From: an uncultured Bacteroides sp.
GTDB taxonomy: Bacteria; Bacteroidota; Bacteroidia; Bacteroidales; Bacteroidaceae
Assembly: GCA_945607605.1 (NCBI GenBank)
Contig: CALYZE010000005.1
Location: 1-64,000, forward strand
Direction: 5' to 3'
Length of the DNA: 64,000 nucleotides
The notes under the pieces are model-generated. The model worked only from the letters and a program-made list of their open reading frames with translations, made no database searches and was not told the origin of the DNA. Shown here piece after piece: positions 9,854 to 18,913 of the stretch. The position numbers were made by a program, and so were the translations under genes. Numbering within the stretch: position 1 is the first letter of the stretch; each line of letters starts with the position of its first letter.

Positions 9854-9898
9854 GAAGAAGGGTGGGAGGTTTTATAGCTTCTCATCCTTCTTCTTTTT
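9854..9898 (+). terminator. gdhA terminator
   Basis: GAAGAAGG (9854-9861) pairs with CCTTCTTC (9886-9893), the inner stem continuing with G-U pairs, followed by a T-run. Confidence 0.75.
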
Positions 9899-9953
9899 AT
9901 CTCCATTACTACGAAAATTCTTCCGTTTTCAATCATATCTCGCAGAAATCAAA

Positions 9954-9961
9954 TACATTTG
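9954..9961 (+). promoter_or_regulatory. promoter -7 element for the CobW-type gene
   Basis: TACATTTG matches TAnnTTTG about 52 bp upstream of the start codon. Confidence 0.5.
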
Positions 9962-10013
9962 TAGGAATTAAATGAACCAAACGGTTTAGTCCATAGAATA
10001 AAATTATAGACAT

Positions 10014-11216
10014 ATGTATACAAAAGAGATCCCTGTATTACTGCTGACCGGATATTTGGGCAGTGGAAAAACGACGTTAGTGAATCACATTCTTACCAAC
10101 AAAAATGGCATTAAATTTGCCGTTATAGTCAACGATATAGGTGAGGTTAATATAGATGCCGAACTTATTCAGAAAGGAGGAGTTGTTGGTAAGAAGGACG
10201 AAAGTCTCGTAGCTCTTCAAAATGGTTGCATCTGCTGTACGCTGAAAACAGACCTGATAGAGCAAATGGGTGACATTCTAAAAATGCAACGCTTTGATTA
10301 TATCGTCATTGAAGCCAGCGGTATCTGTGAACCTGAACCCATAGCACAAACCCTCTGCTCCATCCCAAGCTTGGGAGGTATGTACACCCAGTACGGAACT
10401 TGCCGTCTGGATTGTATCACTACCGTAGTAGATGCCCTGCGTCTGCAAAGTGAGTTTTCTTGCGGTGACAATCTCACTCGCAAAGGCATGGACGAAGAGG
10501 ATATTGAGAACCTAATTGTTCAACAGATTGAGTTTTGTAACATCATCTTGTTAAACAAGGCGTCAGAAGTACAACCCGAGGAGTTGAAACGTATTAAGCA
10601 GATCATCCGTACCCTGCAACCCGGTGCCGAAATTATTGAATGTAATTACGCCGATATAAATTTGGAAAAGATTATCCATACTGGACTCTTTAATTTTGAG
10701 CGTGTCGCCACCTCAGCGGGATGGATTCGGGGAATAGAACGACCAGTTACTGAAGAAGAGGAAAAAGAAGCCCATTGCCATCATCATCACACCCATGAAG
10801 GACATGAGCACCACCATCACCATCATCACGCTGAAGGTGGTGAGGCAGAGGAATATGGCATCTCTACTTTTGTTTACTATCGCCGTCCTGCTTTCAATAT
10901 TCACAAACTCGATCACTTCATTGCCACTAAATGGCCACACAACGTCATTCGTGCCAAAGGTGTCTGCTACTTCAGTCATAACCGAGACATGTCTTATCTC
11001 TTTGAACAAGCAGGTATACAAAAAGAGCTGACAGAAGCAGGCTTGTGGTATGCCACCGCCCCCGAAGAAGATTTGATAGAGTTGAAACAACAAGAACCGG
11101 ATCTAATGCGCGATTGGGACGAGCATTATGGTGACCGCATGCAGAAGATTGTTTTTATCGGTCAACATATGGACAAGGAACAACTTATTCGAGAGTTGGA
11201 TGAATGTTTGGAATGA
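10014..11216 (+). CDS. CobW/COG0523-family GTP-dependent metallochaperone
   Basis: The protein is a G3E-family P-loop GTPase. It shows Walker A GYLGSGKTTLVNHIL (about residues 13-27), the family's metal-binding CxCC motif in NGCICCTL (about 74-81), the base-specificity NKAS and a CobW C-terminal domain (about 285-395). Between the domains is a histidine cluster (about residues 254-275) with runs of four and seven His, typical of members that carry zinc or other divalent metals. Family members supply Zn, Co or Ni to client enzymes; which metal applies here is not visible. No Zur-type operator or metal-transport gene is adjacent. It lies directly downstream of gdhA but has its own promoter. Confidence 0.88.
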   Translation: MYTKEIPVLLLTGYLGSGKTTLVNHILTNKNGIKFAVIVNDIGEVNIDAELIQKGGVVGKKDESLVALQNGCICCTLKTDLIEQMGDILKMQRFDYIVIEASGICEPEPIAQTLCSIPSLGGMYTQYGTCRLDCITTVVDALRLQSEFSCGDNLTRKGMDEEDIENLIVQQIEFCNIILLNKASEVQPEELKRIKQIIRTLQPGAEIIECNYADINLEKIIHTGLFNFERVATSAGWIRGIERPVTEEEEKEAHCHHHHTHEGHEHHHHHHHAEGGEAEEYGISTFVYYRRPAFNIHKLDHFIATKWPHNVIRAKGVCYFSHNRDMSYLFEQAGIQKELTEAGLWYATAPEEDLIELKQQEPDLMRDWDEHYGDRMQKIVFIGQHMDKEQLIRELDECLE

Positions 11217-11250
11217 GAGAGAACTGAAAATCTTTCATTGGATGTCCTAA

Positions 11251-11808
11251 TCACCGGGTGAGTTCTTTATACACTGCGGGATGGAGGAAGTAACGAATAT
11301 CCTTTCCTTCCTCCATTGCCTGGCGAATAAAAGTAGAACTAATCTCAAGAACAGGAGAATTGGCTAATTTTACATGTTCTGGTAGAGATGTAGCATCCAC
11401 AGGATAGCCGGGACGAGGATAGATAAGAATATGATTTTCTGCTATAATACGGTCTGACTGGTACCAACGAGAGAAAAGACTCCAATTGTCAGAGCCAATA
11501 ATAAGGCAAAAAGAATGTTCGGGATACATACGTTTTAGCTCGTCTAATGTACGGATGGTATAGGAAGGACGAGGCAGGTGAAACTCAAAATCAGATGCTC
11601 GAAATTTGGGATATTCTGTAATGGCAAGTTTCACCAATTTCAGCCGAAGATCATCATCCAGCAGTTGCATCTCTCTCTTCAGCGGATTGCAGGGGCTAAC
11701 CATAAACCACAATTCATCCAACCCCTCATACTCACAAAGATAGTTAGCGAGAGCCAAATGTCCGATATGTACCGGATTGAACGAGCCACTGAAGATTCCT
11801 ATATTCAC
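11251..11808 (-). CDS. nadD: nicotinate-nucleotide adenylyltransferase
   Basis: NadD joins nicotinate mononucleotide and ATP to give deamido-NAD, a late step of NAD synthesis in the cytoplasm. The nucleotidyltransferase signature [14 protein letters not shown] (residues 8-21, with the HxGH motif) and the C-terminal SSTFIRQAM (ISSTxxR motif) are both present. The length of 185 residues is normal. It is the last gene of the leftward series yicC-gmk-small membrane protein-nadD, separated from the preceding gene by 29 bp. Its 3' end is convergent with the CobW-type gene. Confidence 0.93.
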   Translation of the reverse strand: MNIGIFSGSFNPVHIGHLALANYLCEYEGLDELWFMVSPCNPLKREMQLLDDDLRLKLVKLAITEYPKFRASDFEFHLPRPSYTIRTLDELKRMYPEHSFCLIIGSDNWSLFSRWYQSDRIIAENHILIYPRPGYPVDATSLPEHVKLANSPVLEISSTFIRQAMEEGKDIRYFLHPAVYKELTR

Positions 11809-11837
11809 TTATTAATCAATTTATTATAATGAGCACT

Positions 11838-12074
11838 TCACAAAGGATGTCCTTTCAATGCACGCCAAGCAGTCCACGCATTAAAAGCCGTCACTACAGC
11901 AAGCAGAAACATCGGAATACTTGTCCGAGGTTCCTGATGATGTATATACAAGATACCGATCACAAGAGCACAAAAAAACAACACACAGTTGATAACCAGT
12001 AATGCCTTATGAAGCTTCGGATTATTTTTCTTTTTCGGTGCCAACTGGTTATGCAGTCCTCCACTTTGTTTCAT
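11838..12074 (-). CDS. small two-segment membrane protein between gmk and nadD
   Basis: This 78-residue protein has a basic N-terminus (LAPKKKNNPKLHK) and two hydrophobic segments: about 24-45 (LLVINCVLFFCALVIGILYI) and 53-72 (SIPMFLLAVVTAFNAWTAWR). I do not recognise a named domain. Its ATG overlaps the gmk stop by 4 bp (ATGA), so it is probably translationally coupled to gmk. Nothing in the sequence tells its function; the positive-inside rule suggests both ends face the cytoplasm. Confidence 0.75.
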   Translation of the reverse strand: MKQSGGLHNQLAPKKKNNPKLHKALLVINCVLFFCALVIGILYIHHQEPRTSIPMFLLAVVTAFNAWTAWRALKGHPL

Positions 12075-12634
12075 GAGTCCAGAAATTGGGTAATCACATT
12101 CAAAGCTGCTGCTTGAGCCGTTTCTAAATCATCATTAATAATCACCTCATCGAACTTCGGAGCAAAACCGAGTTCATATTCAGCTTTCGCCACACGACTT
12201 TCTATCACTTCCGGAGTATCCGTAGCCCGACCTACTAAACGTTTGCGCAATTCGTCTATCGAAGGTGGTTGAATAAAAACTGACAAAGCACGTTCTCCAT
12301 AGAATTTCTTAATATTGCAACCGCCTACCACGTCAACGTCGAATATTACATTTTGCCCAGCAGCTAATTGTTTTTCCACCTGCGCTTTCAAGGTGCCATA
12401 AAAACGATCTTGATACACCTCCTCATATTCCAGAAATTCGTCATTAGCAATACGTTGACGAAATTCGTCGGGAGTCAGGAAGAAATATTCCACTCCCTCT
12501 TTCTCTGTCCCGCGAGGCGGGCGACTGGTTGCAGAAATAGAGAAAGCCAGATTCAAATTTTGAGTCAACAGATAATTGATAATCGTTGATTTACCTGAAC
12601 CGGAAGGAGCTGAAAATATAACAAGTTTCGCCAT
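12071..12634 (-). CDS. gmk: guanylate kinase
   Basis: Gmk phosphorylates GMP to GDP with ATP. The P-loop FSAPSGSGKSTIINYL is at residues 7-22, and the GMP-binding SRPPRGTEKEGVEYFF follows near 37-52 (Arg and Tyr ligands). The length of 187 residues is normal. It is the second gene of the leftward yicC operon and overlaps the next small gene by 4 bp. The spacer before its start codon carries the AT-rich TAGTAAAT-type repeat also seen before dxr and rseP. Two GMP synthase paralogues lie elsewhere in the window. Confidence 0.95.
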   Translation of the reverse strand: MAKLVIFSAPSGSGKSTIINYLLTQNLNLAFSISATSRPPRGTEKEGVEYFFLTPDEFRQRIANDEFLEYEEVYQDRFYGTLKAQVEKQLAAGQNVIFDVDVVGGCNIKKFYGERALSVFIQPPSIDELRKRLVGRATDTPEVIESRVAKAEYELGFAPKFDEVIINDDLETAQAAALNVITQFLDS

Positions 12635-12670
12635 CTATCTACTTACTATTTACAAATTACTATTTAATAT
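12635..12670 (-). repeat. AT-rich TAGTAAAT-type spacer repeat before gmk
   Basis: Read on the minus strand, the yicC-gmk spacer holds AATAGTAATTTGTAAATAGTA, related in sequence and position to the spacers before dxr and rseP. Confidence 0.45.
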
Positions 12671-13549
12671 TTACATTACATTCAAAACTTGTTCTTTGAT
12701 CTGTTCAAGTTCGTCTTTCATCTGAACTACGATTTTCTGCAGTTCGGCATGATTGGATTTACTACCTAGCGTGTTGATTTCACGTCCCATTTCCTGCGCA
12801 ATAAAACCCAACTTCTTACCCTGGCCGCTTCCGCCCTCCAGCGTGCTTATAAAATATTTCAGATGATTACTGAGACGTTGCTTCTCTTCGTTGACATCCA
12901 ACTTCTCAATATAGTAAATAAGTTCCTGTTCTAAACGATTCTTATCATAATCTACACTCAAGGTTTTTTCAAGAGCATCAGTAATACGTTCTTTCACTTT
13001 AGTTACACGTTCTTTTTCGTAAGGAGTAACCGCTTCCAACAAACGAGCAATATTGGCAATCTTTTCACGAAACTTTTTCTCCAGAGCAGCGCCTTCTTGT
13101 TTACGGAAATCCATCAAGTGATTAATAGCTTCTTCTACAGCACTATGAACCGTAGCCCATTCTTCATCACCCAGTTCTTGAGTTTCGTTTTTACTCATCA
13201 CATCCGGTAAGCGGAGCAAAGTAGAAAACCAATCAGCGGGTTCTGGAATGCCGGCTGCAGCAGAAATGGCTTTGATTTTTTTATAATAAGCCTCAACTAG
13301 CTCCTGGTTGATAGGCGTAGCAAGCTGCTCAGCATCTTTCTTCTCAATCCAGAGGCTGAAATCTACCTTCCCACGTTCCAATAGTTTGGATATTTCGTTA
13401 CGGATTTCAATCTCCTTTTCTCGATATAGCGGAGCAATACGGGCGGATAAATCCATCGCTTTACTGTTGAGTGATTTGATTTCAACGTTGATTTTCTTAT
13501 CGGACAGTTCGACTGTTGCTTTGCCGTAGCCCGTCATAGATTGTATCAT
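12671..13549 (-). CDS. yicC: YicC-family endoribonuclease
   Basis: This 292-residue protein opens with the family signature MIQSMTGYGKA and has the YicC_N domain (about 1-155) and the C-terminal DUF1732 domain (about 205-292, ending with GREINTLGSKSN). E. coli YicC has been described as an endoribonuclease acting on small RNAs; the same role here is inferred from homology. The gene heads the leftward operon with gmk and nadD. Its promoter lies in the palindrome shared with tsaB. Confidence 0.88.
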   Translation of the reverse strand: MIQSMTGYGKATVELSDKKINVEIKSLNSKAMDLSARIAPLYREKEIEIRNEISKLLERGKVDFSLWIEKKDAEQLATPINQELVEAYYKKIKAISAAAGIPEPADWFSTLLRLPDVMSKNETQELGDEEWATVHSAVEEAINHLMDFRKQEGAALEKKFREKIANIARLLEAVTPYEKERVTKVKERITDALEKTLSVDYDKNRLEQELIYYIEKLDVNEEKQRLSNHLKYFISTLEGGSGQGKKLGFIAQEMGREINTLGSKSNHAELQKIVVQMKDELEQIKEQVLNVM

Positions 13550-13565
13550 AATGTTATAGTTTTGC

Positions 13566-13615
13566 GCAAATTTACATGATTATTTTAATTACTGAAAATA
13601 ATCACGTAAATTTGC
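13566..13615. promoter_or_regulatory. divergent yicC/tsaB promoter inside a 50-bp palindrome
   Basis: Two 22-bp arms (13566-13587 and 13594-13615) are inverted repeats with a single internal mismatch besides the innermost base. Each outer edge carries a -7 element: CAAATTTA at 13567-13574 (minus strand, yicC) and TAAATTTG at 13607-13614 (plus strand, tsaB). Confidence 0.65.
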
Positions 13616-13639
13616 CTCAATTAATTTAGAACAAAAGCT

Positions 13640-14332
13640 ATGTCATGTATCTTGCATATTGAAACATCCACCTCGGCCTGCTCAGTAGCTGTGAGCGAAG
13701 ACGGACAAAATGTTTTCAAAAAAGAAGACCTCAAAGGTCCTTCACACGCTGTTTTATTGGGAGTATTTGTAGATGAAGCATTATCATTTGCCGACAGCCA
13801 TGCTATGCCTCTGACTGCTGTGGCCGTTAGCTGTGGCCCCGGTTCATACACGGGTTTGCGCATCGGGGTATCTATGGCGAAAGGTATTTGTTATGGTCGC
13901 AATCTGCCTCTTATCGGATTACCCACACTGAAAGTGCTGTGTGTGCCTATCTTGCTTTATCACGAAGAGCTGCCCGATGACGCCTTATTATGCCCGATGA
14001 TTGATGCTCGACGTATGGAAGTTTACGCTGCCGTTTACGATCGCTCTCTAAAACCAGTACGCGACATTGCAGCCGACATTGTAGATGAAAACTCTTACAT
14101 TGAGCTTTTGGACAAACAGCCCGTTTATTTTTTCGGTAACGGTGCCGCCAAATGCAAAGAGAAGATTACACATCCCAATGCACACTTCATTGATGACATC
14201 CACCCGCTTGCCAGCATGATGTTCCCATTGGCAGAGAAAGCTGTTGCTGAACAAGATTTCAAGGATGTGGCTTACTTTGAACCTTTCTATCTGAAAGAAT
14301 TTGTTGCTTCGAAACCTAAAAAACTTTTATAA
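13640..14332 (+). CDS. tsaB: tRNA threonylcarbamoyladenosine biosynthesis protein TsaB
   Basis: TsaB is the non-catalytic partner of TsaD in making the t6A37 modification of ANN-decoding tRNAs. The Kae1/TsaD-like fold is shown by ILHIETSTSACSVAV at the start and the conserved GPGSYTGLRIGVSMAKG (about residues 67-83). The length of 230 residues is normal. It is the first gene of a long rightward operon; the DUF4290 gene begins one base after its stop codon. Start chosen at MSCILHIETST because the family begins about two residues before the first beta strand. Confidence 0.93.
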   Translation: MSCILHIETSTSACSVAVSEDGQNVFKKEDLKGPSHAVLLGVFVDEALSFADSHAMPLTAVAVSCGPGSYTGLRIGVSMAKGICYGRNLPLIGLPTLKVLCVPILLYHEELPDDALLCPMIDARRMEVYAAVYDRSLKPVRDIAADIVDENSYIELLDKQPVYFFGNGAAKCKEKITHPNAHFIDDIHPLASMMFPLAEKAVAEQDFKDVAYFEPFYLKEFVASKPKKLL

Positions 14333-14333
14333 A

Positions 14334-14951
14334 ATGCAATATAACACCCAACAAAAACGGATGCCTTTGCCCGAATACGGACGTAGTATTCAAAATATGG
14401 TGAATCACGCGTTGTCCATTGAAGACCGTGCAGAACGCCAACGTTGCGCTAACACAATCATTAACATCATGGGAAATATGTTTCCGCATCTGCGCGACGT
14501 ACCCGACTTCAAACATAAATTATGGGATCATCTCGCAATTATGGCCGACTTCAAGCTGGATATCGACTATCCGTATGAGATTATCCGCAAAGATAACCTC
14601 GGAACAAAACCTGAAAACGTTCCCTACCCCAGTACCAAAATTCGTTACCGCCACTATGGCCGCACGTTGGAAGTATTGATTAATAAAGCCATCGATTTTG
14701 CCGAAGGGGATGAAAGACAGAACTTGATTGCATTAATTTGTAATCATATGAAGAAGGATTACATGGCATGGAACAAAGATACTGTTGATGATCGCAAGAT
14801 TGCAGATGACTTGGCTGAACTTTCCCAGGGTAAGCTGCAGATGACCGACGCAATCATCCGCCTCATGGCAGAAAGAATCGATCTGAATTATCGTCCGAAA
14901 ATGAACACTCAGAATAGCAGAAACAATACGAACAGAAAAAGGAAATATTAA
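14334..14951 (+). CDS. DUF4290 family protein
   Basis: The reading frame is open further upstream, but the ATG at 14334 (MQYNTQQKRMPLPEYG) is one base after the tsaB stop and fits the family start. The 205-residue product is soluble, largely alpha-helical in appearance and rich in charged residues; the tail (NTQNSRNNTNRKRKY) is basic and low in complexity. It matches from memory the Bacteroidota-specific DUF4290 family, whose function is unknown. It sits between tsaB and murA in what looks like one transcript, so an RNA-related or housekeeping role is possible, but this is inference only. Confidence 0.82.
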   Translation: MQYNTQQKRMPLPEYGRSIQNMVNHALSIEDRAERQRCANTIINIMGNMFPHLRDVPDFKHKLWDHLAIMADFKLDIDYPYEIIRKDNLGTKPENVPYPSTKIRYRHYGRTLEVLINKAIDFAEGDERQNLIALICNHMKKDYMAWNKDTVDDRKIADDLAELSQGKLQMTDAIIRLMAERIDLNYRPKMNTQNSRNNTNRKRKY

Positions 14952-14963
14952 TAGTTGAGCATC

Positions 14964-16268
14964 ATGGCATCATTTGTAATTGAAGGAGGACACAGCCTTT
15001 GCGGTGACCTATACCCCCAAGGAGCAAAGAACGAGGTATTGCAGATTATCTGTGCCACGCTGCTCACTGCCGAAGAGATTACGGTGCACAACATTCCGGA
15101 CATCTTAGACGTCAATAATCTGATTCAATTGATGCGAGATATGGGAGTGAGTGTATCAAAGAAAGGCGTAGATACATATAGCTTTCAAGCAACAAACGTA
15201 GACTTCTCCTATTTGGAAAGTGACGCATTCTTGAAAAAATGTTCCAGTTTACGCGGTTCTGTCATGTTGATAGGCCCTATGGTAGCCCGTTTCGGAAAGG
15301 CGATCATTTCAAAACCGGGTGGAGACAAGATAGGACGTCGCCGCCTGGACACTCATTTTGTCGGTATTCAGAATTTAGGTGCCAACTTCAATTATAACGA
15401 AACAAGAGGAATTTACGAAATATCAGCTAAACAGTTGCGTGGCACTTATATGCTACTCGATGAAGCATCTGTTACAGGAACCGCTAACATCTTGATGACT
15501 GCCGTATTGGCTAAAGGCAAAACAACTATTTACAATGCTGCTTGTGAACCTTACATACAACAGTTATGTAAAATGCTGAATCGGATGGGTGCTCGAATAG
15601 AGGGTATCGCTTCCAACCTGCTAACCATTGAAGGAGTAGATGAATTGCACGGTACTGAACATACCATTTTACCCGATATGATTGAAGTAGGAAGTTTCAT
15701 CGGAATGGCGGCCATGACCCGAAGTGAACTGACTATCAAGAATGTTTCTTATGAAAATTTGGGAATCATACCCGACAGCTTCCGTCGCCTCGGCATTAAA
15801 ATGGAACAACACGGAGACGATATTTACGTACCCGCACAAGAGTCTTATGAGATAGAATCTTTTATTGATGGCTCTATTATGAGTATTGCAGATGCACCTT
15901 GGCCCGGATTGACACCAGATCTTCTCAGTGTCATGCTAGTAGTTGCCACTCAGGCAAAGGGTAGCGTGCTTATCCATCAGAAGATGTTTGAAAGCCGCCT
16001 ATTCTTTGTTGATAAACTGATAGACATGGGCGCACAAATAATTCTTTGTGATCCTCACCGTGCCGTTGTGATTGGTCACAATCACGGATTCAAACTACGT
16101 GGTGGCAACATGACTTCACCCGACATACGTGCCGGAATTGCTTTGTTGATAGCGGCGATGAGTGCCGATGGTATTAGTCACATCCACAACATCGAGCAAA
16201 TAGACCGGGGATACCAAAATATCGAAGGCCGCTTGAATGCTTTAGGAGCGAGAATAACGAGAATATAG
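14964..16268 (+). CDS. murA: UDP-N-acetylglucosamine 1-carboxyvinyltransferase
   Basis: MurA transfers enolpyruvate from PEP to UDP-GlcNAc, the first committed step of peptidoglycan synthesis. The EPSP-synthase fold is clear from QGAKNEVLQII near the start, SSLRGSVMLIGPM (about 92-104) and the late TSPDIRAGIAL. The active-site loop normally containing the fosfomycin-sensitive Cys (E. coli Cys115) reads KPGGDKIGRRRLDTH, with Asp at residue 121 instead. MurA enzymes with Asp at this place are active and fosfomycin-insensitive in other bacteria. The start at 14964 (MASFVIEGG) is preferred over 14955. The length of 434 residues is normal. Confidence 0.94.
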   Translation: MASFVIEGGHSLCGDLYPQGAKNEVLQIICATLLTAEEITVHNIPDILDVNNLIQLMRDMGVSVSKKGVDTYSFQATNVDFSYLESDAFLKKCSSLRGSVMLIGPMVARFGKAIISKPGGDKIGRRRLDTHFVGIQNLGANFNYNETRGIYEISAKQLRGTYMLLDEASVTGTANILMTAVLAKGKTTIYNAACEPYIQQLCKMLNRMGARIEGIASNLLTIEGVDELHGTEHTILPDMIEVGSFIGMAAMTRSELTIKNVSYENLGIIPDSFRRLGIKMEQHGDDIYVPAQESYEIESFIDGSIMSIADAPWPGLTPDLLSVMLVVATQAKGSVLIHQKMFESRLFFVDKLIDMGAQIILCDPHRAVVIGHNHGFKLRGGNMTSPDIRAGIALLIAAMSADGISHIHNIEQIDRGYQNIEGRLNALGARITRI

Positions 16269-16290
16269 AACAAGGTGATAGAATAATCAA

Positions 16291-16827
16291 ATGATAAAGA
16301 AAGAAGAAGTATATAAGATTGGCATATTCAACAAGCCACACGGAATTCACGGAGAATTGTCGTTTACCTTTACGGATGATATTTTTGACCGGGTAGAGGC
16401 TGAATACCTTATATGCATGTTGGACGGAATTATGGTACCTTTTTTCATGGAAGAATACCGATTTCGCTCAGATTCTACCGCTCTTGTCAAACTAGAAGGA
16501 GTAGATACAGCAGAACGTGCTCGTATGTTTACCAACATTGAAGTTTATTTTCCAGTGAAATATGTGGATGGAGAGGGGCCGGATGAATTAAACTGGGACT
16601 TTTTCGTCGGTTTCCGCATGGAAGAAATACACCATGGTAAGTTAGGAGAAGTTACAGACGTTGATAATTCAACCATCAACACCCTATTTATAGTGGACTA
16701 TCAAGGAGAAGAATTACTGATTCCTGCGCAGGAGGAATTCATTGTTAATATCGATCAGAAGCACAAAGTCATTACGGTGGATCTGCCGGAAGGACTGCTC
16801 GCACTCGATGATACAGAGGAGGCGTGA
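16291..16827 (+). CDS. rimM: ribosome maturation factor RimM
   Basis: RimM binds ribosomal protein S19 and helps mature the head of the 30S subunit. The N-terminal domain opens with [18 protein letters not shown], and the C-terminal PRC-barrel (about 95-170) contains [13 protein letters not shown]. The length of 178 residues is normal. Its TGA stop overlaps the GTG start of the following M23 peptidase gene (GTGA). It is usually found with trmD or rpsP in other phyla; here it sits among envelope genes. Confidence 0.92.
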   Translation: MIKKEEVYKIGIFNKPHGIHGELSFTFTDDIFDRVEAEYLICMLDGIMVPFFMEEYRFRSDSTALVKLEGVDTAERARMFTNIEVYFPVKYVDGEGPDELNWDFFVGFRMEEIHHGKLGEVTDVDNSTINTLFIVDYQGEELLIPAQEEFIVNIDQKHKVITVDLPEGLLALDDTEEA

Positions 16828-17699
16828 AGAAGGTGGCAAAGAAAAAGAAGAAACGGAGCAAAGCTTTTTGGAACAATATCAAGTTCAAATATAAGCTGAC
16901 CATCATCAACGAAAACACACTCGAAGAAGTAGTAGGTTTGCGTGTATCCAAGCTGAACGGTATCTCTGTTTTGCTTTCTGTGCTAATTGTCCTTTTCTTA
17001 ATAGCAGCCATTATTATCACCTTCACTCCCCTTCGCAACTATCTGCCCGGATATATGAACAGTGAAATTCGTGCTCAGGTAGTAGAAAATGCTTTACGAG
17101 CTGATTCGCTTCAGCAACTGGTAGAAAGACAAAACCTTTATGTTTTGAATATTCAGGATATCTTCCAAGGCAAGATAAAAGCCGATACCATTCATTCCAT
17201 GGATTCACTCACCAACTTGCGCGAAGATTCCCTGATGGAACGTACGCAACGGGAAGCTGAATTCCGCAAACAATACGAAGAAACAGAAAAATACAATTTG
17301 ACGACGATCACATCCCGTCCCGAAATAGATGGTTTGATATTTTATCGCCCTACCCGTGGTATAATTTCATCCACCTTCAATGCAGAAAATAAACACTTCG
17401 GCACGGATATCGCAGCCAGCCCGGGAGAGAGTGTATTGGCTACCTTGGATGGTACCGTCATATTGAGTACCTACACTGCCGAAACAGGCTATCTGATAGA
17501 GATACAACACAATCAAGATTTCGTATCTGTCTATAAACATTGTGGTTCTCTACTGAAGCAGGAAGGAGATGTAGTGAAAGGCGGTGAAGCCATTGCCTTA
17601 GTAGGAAATAGCGGACAACTAAGTACCGGCCCTCACCTCCATTTCGAGTTATGGCACAAAGGAAGAGCAGTGAATCCGGAACTTTATATTGTATTTTAG
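16824..17699 (+). CDS. M23-family peptidase, membrane-anchored
   Basis: This is a LytM/gly-gly-type metallopeptidase fold that probably acts on, or helps to control hydrolysis of, peptidoglycan. A very basic N-terminus ([12 protein letters not shown]) precedes one membrane segment (about residues 48-70), a coiled-coil-like region (about 85-155) and the M23 domain (about 180-291). The zinc motifs HFGTDIA and [12 protein letters not shown] are intact, so it may be an active enzyme rather than a pseudo-peptidase. The GTG start overlaps the rimM stop codon, which suggests coupled translation. Confidence 0.88.
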   Translation: MKKVAKKKKKRSKAFWNNIKFKYKLTIINENTLEEVVGLRVSKLNGISVLLSVLIVLFLIAAIIITFTPLRNYLPGYMNSEIRAQVVENALRADSLQQLVERQNLYVLNIQDIFQGKIKADTIHSMDSLTNLREDSLMERTQREAEFRKQYEETEKYNLTTITSRPEIDGLIFYRPTRGIISSTFNAENKHFGTDIAASPGESVLATLDGTVILSTYTAETGYLIEIQHNQDFVSVYKHCGSLLKQEGDVVKGGEAIALVGNSGQLSTGPHLHFELWHKGRAVNPELYIVF

Positions 17700-17761
17700 C
17701 CTCCGTAAACGAACAGTAAATAATAATAAATAGTAAATTGTCGAATAGTAAATATAATAAA
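17700..17761 (+). repeat. AT-rich TAGTAAAT-type spacer repeat before dxr
   Basis: The spacer carries repeated AGTAAAT units (AACAGTAAATAATAATAAAT, AGTAAATTGTCG, AGTAAATATAAT), like those before gmk and rseP and in the same orientation relative to the downstream gene. Confidence 0.45.
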
Positions 17762-18913
17762 GTGAAGAAACAAATTGCTATACTTGGTTCTACCGGCTCC
17801 ATCGGTACGCAAGCATTACAGGTCATAGAAGAAAACCCCGACCGGTATGAAGCGTATGTGCTGACAGCCAACAACCGTGTAGATGATCTCATTGTCCAGG
17901 CACGAAAATTCAAGCCTGAAGCAGTGGTAATTGCCAATGAAGCGAAATATCAACAATTAAAAGAAGCGCTCGCAAACTTGCCTATTAAGGTGTATGCCGG
18001 TGAAGAAGCACTTGCACAAATAGTTTCGGAAACTCCCATAGATATGGTACTGACCGCAATGGTAGGCTATGCAGGACTAAAACCCACCATGAATGCCATC
18101 CGTGCCCGCAAACCAATCGCTCTTGCCAATAAAGAAACGCTGGTCGTTGCTGGCGAACTGATTAACGAGCTGGCACGTTTCAGCGGCACTCCTATCCTAC
18201 CTGTTGACTCTGAACATTCAGCTGTATTCCAATGTTTAGCCGGAGAAGTAGGAAACCCGATTGAGAAAGTGATATTGACCGCTTCCGGAGGCCCGTTCCG
18301 TACTTGTAGCAGGGAGCAACTGGCAAGCGTCACCAAGGCACAAGCCTTGAAACATCCTAATTGGGATATGGGAGCTAAAATTACCATAGACTCCGCTTCC
18401 ATGATGAACAAAGGATTTGAAGTGATTGAAGCAAAATGGTTATTCGGTGTACGCCCCGACCAAATAGAAGTCGTAGTGCATCCGCAATCAGTGATACACT
18501 CCATGGTAGAGTTTGAGGATGGAGCCGTCAAAGCACAATTGGGGATGCCGGATATGCGCCTGCCTATCCAATATGCGTTCTCCTACCCTGAACGACTGAA
18601 AGCAACCTACCCACGCTTGGACTTTAAGCAATGTACAGAGCTGACTTTTGAACAACCGGACACTACTCGGTTCCGCAATCTGGCATTGGCCTATGAAGCA
18701 TTGCACCGTGCGGGAAACATGCCTTGCATAGTCAACGCCGCCAATGAAGTAGTAGTGGCTGCCTTCTTGCAAGATAGAATATCCTTTCTCGGCATGAGTG
18801 ATGTGATAGAAAAAACCATGGCTCGTGTATCCTTTATAAACAAACCTACTTATGAGGATTACGTAGCAACCGATGCAGAAGCCAGAAGGATTGCCAAAGA
18901 ATGGATTAACTGA
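17762..18913 (+). CDS. dxr: 1-deoxy-D-xylulose 5-phosphate reductoisomerase
   Basis: Dxr makes 2-C-methyl-D-erythritol 4-phosphate with NADPH, the second step of the non-mevalonate isoprenoid pathway. The NADPH fold is VKKQIAILGSTGSIGTQAL; catalytic and metal-binding motifs include PVDSEHSAVFQ and MNKGFEVIEAKWLF. I prefer the GTG at 17762, directly before the first strand; a TTG 24 bp upstream lies within AT-rich spacer repeats and would add eight residues. There is no ATG near the start. The gene is in the operon between the M23 peptidase and rseP, a gene order common for dxr-rseP. Confidence 0.93.
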   Translation: MKKQIAILGSTGSIGTQALQVIEENPDRYEAYVLTANNRVDDLIVQARKFKPEAVVIANEAKYQQLKEALANLPIKVYAGEEALAQIVSETPIDMVLTAMVGYAGLKPTMNAIRARKPIALANKETLVVAGELINELARFSGTPILPVDSEHSAVFQCLAGEVGNPIEKVILTASGGPFRTCSREQLASVTKAQALKHPNWDMGAKITIDSASMMNKGFEVIEAKWLFGVRPDQIEVVVHPQSVIHSMVEFEDGAVKAQLGMPDMRLPIQYAFSYPERLKATYPRLDFKQCTELTFEQPDTTRFRNLALAYEALHRAGNMPCIVNAANEVVVAAFLQDRISFLGMSDVIEKTMARVSFINKPTYEDYVATDAEARRIAKEWIN

